The notes under the pieces: model-generated
The model's input: the letters and a program-made list of their open reading frames with translations, nothing else
Database searches by the model: none
Told to the model about the DNA's origin: nothing
In this document: piece after piece, positions 5,230-5,905 of the stretch
How positions within the stretch are numbered: the first letter of the stretch is position 1
Layout of the letters: each line of letters opens with the position of its first letter
Program-made: the position numbers and the translations under genes
Source: an uncultured Kroppenstedtia sp.
Lineage (GTDB): Bacteria; Bacillota; Bacilli; Thermoactinomycetales; DSM-45169
Direction: 5' to 3'
NCBI GenBank assembly: GCA_959600065.1
Contig: CAUGKZ010000122.1
Span: forward strand, 1-5,905
DNA length: 5,905 nt

Positions 5230-5905
5230 TTATTTTTTCTTCATATAAGCGTCCATCCTCCCGATCTCCACCCCGCGGTAGTAATGTTGGATGATCTGCT
5301 TGGCTGACTTTCCTTGTTTGCCCATAAAGTTAGCCCCCCATTGGCTCATGCCCACCCCGTGACCATATCCTTTGGTTTCCACTGTGACTGTACCTTTCGA
5401 AATTTGAAAGCTAAAATCGGCGGAGGCAAGATCGAGTGCTTCCCGAATCTGCCGCCCGCTGAACACTTGGTCCCCGACCTGAACCTTGTCGACACTGCCA
5501 CCCGCCGTCCGTTGGGTCACCTGAAGCCAATCCCCTCCGGCGGTGGATGCTTCCACGGCCACTTGTTTTCCCGTGGTTTGGGAAACCTGATCTACAAAAT
5601 CCGCCACCGGAAATTGCTTTCGGTCACGATATTTGGGAGAAGATTGATCCCAATGGGAAGGGACGCTCCGCAGATAGGGATACTCTTGTGCAAAATAGTC
5701 CTCAGAGTTCTCCGTTTTGCCGTTACTGGTGGAAAAAAAGGCAGCATAGATCGGCTTTCCCTGATACTGAATCACTTGACCCGCAGTTTCCGCTACCGCT
5801 TGATTGATTCGGGTGGAATTGGTTTTATAATCCTCCCCCCACTGTTTTTTCAGTTGTTTATCCGTAAGAAAGACCTGGTGATTCACAGTATCGGTCACAT
5901 GTGCT
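5230..5905 (-). CDS. spoIID: Stage II sporulation protein SpoIID, 5' end beyond the window
   Basis: The C-terminal 224 residues are present and the frame stays open to the window edge. The B. subtilis protein has 343 residues, so roughly the first third is missing. SpoIID is a membrane-anchored lytic transglycosylase acting with SpoIIP and SpoIIM to remodel septal peptidoglycan and drive engulfment. Family blocks seen are VTDTVNHQVFLTDKQLKKQW at the start, YAAFFSTSNGKTENSEDYF, YPYLRSVPSHWDQ, and near the C-terminus GYGHGVGMSQWGANFMGKQG followed by IIQHYYRGVEI. The catalytic glutamate of the family lies in the missing N-terminal part and cannot be checked. The gene ends in TAA and is followed by its own terminator. 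Transcription in the mother cell from a sigma-E promoter is expected, but that promoter would be outside the window. Confidence 0.95.
   Translation of the reverse strand, partial: AHVTDTVNHQVFLTDKQLKKQWGEDYKTNSTRINQAVAETAGQVIQYQGKPIYAAFFSTSNGKTENSEDYFAQEYPYLRSVPSHWDQSSPKYRDRKQFPVADFVDQVSQTTGKQVAVEASTAGGDWLQVTQRTAGGSVDKVQVGDQVFSGRQIREALDLASADFSFQISKGTVTVETKGYGHGVGMSQWGANFMGKQGKSAKQIIQHYYRGVEIGRMDAYMKKK

Overview
The window looks like chromosomal DNA from an endospore-forming Firmicute of the Bacillales. It carries a sporulation block (spoIID, spoIIQ, spoIIID) together with Gram-positive housekeeping genes, strong purine-rich Shine-Dalgarno sites, TTG and GTG starts, and U-tailed intrinsic terminators. 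A Thermoactinomycetaceae-like source is possible, but that is a guess from gene style and order. All recognised genes lie on the minus strand, so transcription runs from the high-coordinate end of the window to the low end.

In transcription order: (1) spoIID (5905-5230), cut by the window edge, followed by a strong intrinsic terminator. (2) A gap of about 440 bp that ends in a near-consensus sigma-F promoter. (3) spoIIQ (4785-4108), with its own terminator. (4) A short regulatory region with tandem direct repeats and a sigma-E-like promoter that has a SpoIIID-box-like sequence in its spacer. (5) spoIIID (3929-3642). (6) A gap of about 340 bp with competing inverted repeats and a weak sigma-A-like promoter. 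(7) An EpuA-family membrane protein with an unusual acidic tail (3298-2552) and a GC-rich terminator. (8) A CDP-alcohol phosphatidyltransferase of PgsA type (2440-1919). (9) An ACT-domain malic enzyme (1843-539), then a bidirectional terminator. (10) About 500 bp with no convincing gene, holding a perfect 15-bp inverted repeat.

The first three genes serve engulfment and mother-cell gene control in sporulation. SpoIID is a peptidoglycan-remodelling engulfment factor. SpoIIQ is the forespore half of the SpoIIQ-SpoIIIAH channel. SpoIIID is the mother-cell regulator that acts with sigma-E. The promoters visible here match that division: a forespore sigma-F promoter in front of spoIIQ and a mother-cell sigma-E-like promoter in front of spoIIID. 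The remaining genes belong to envelope lipid synthesis and central carbon metabolism.

I see no wholly new system. The points most worth a second look are a SpoIIQ that keeps the LytM zinc ligands, the long acidic extension on EpuA, the architecture of the spoIIID control region, the missing mbl gene after spoIIID, and unexplained inverted repeats in the gaps.
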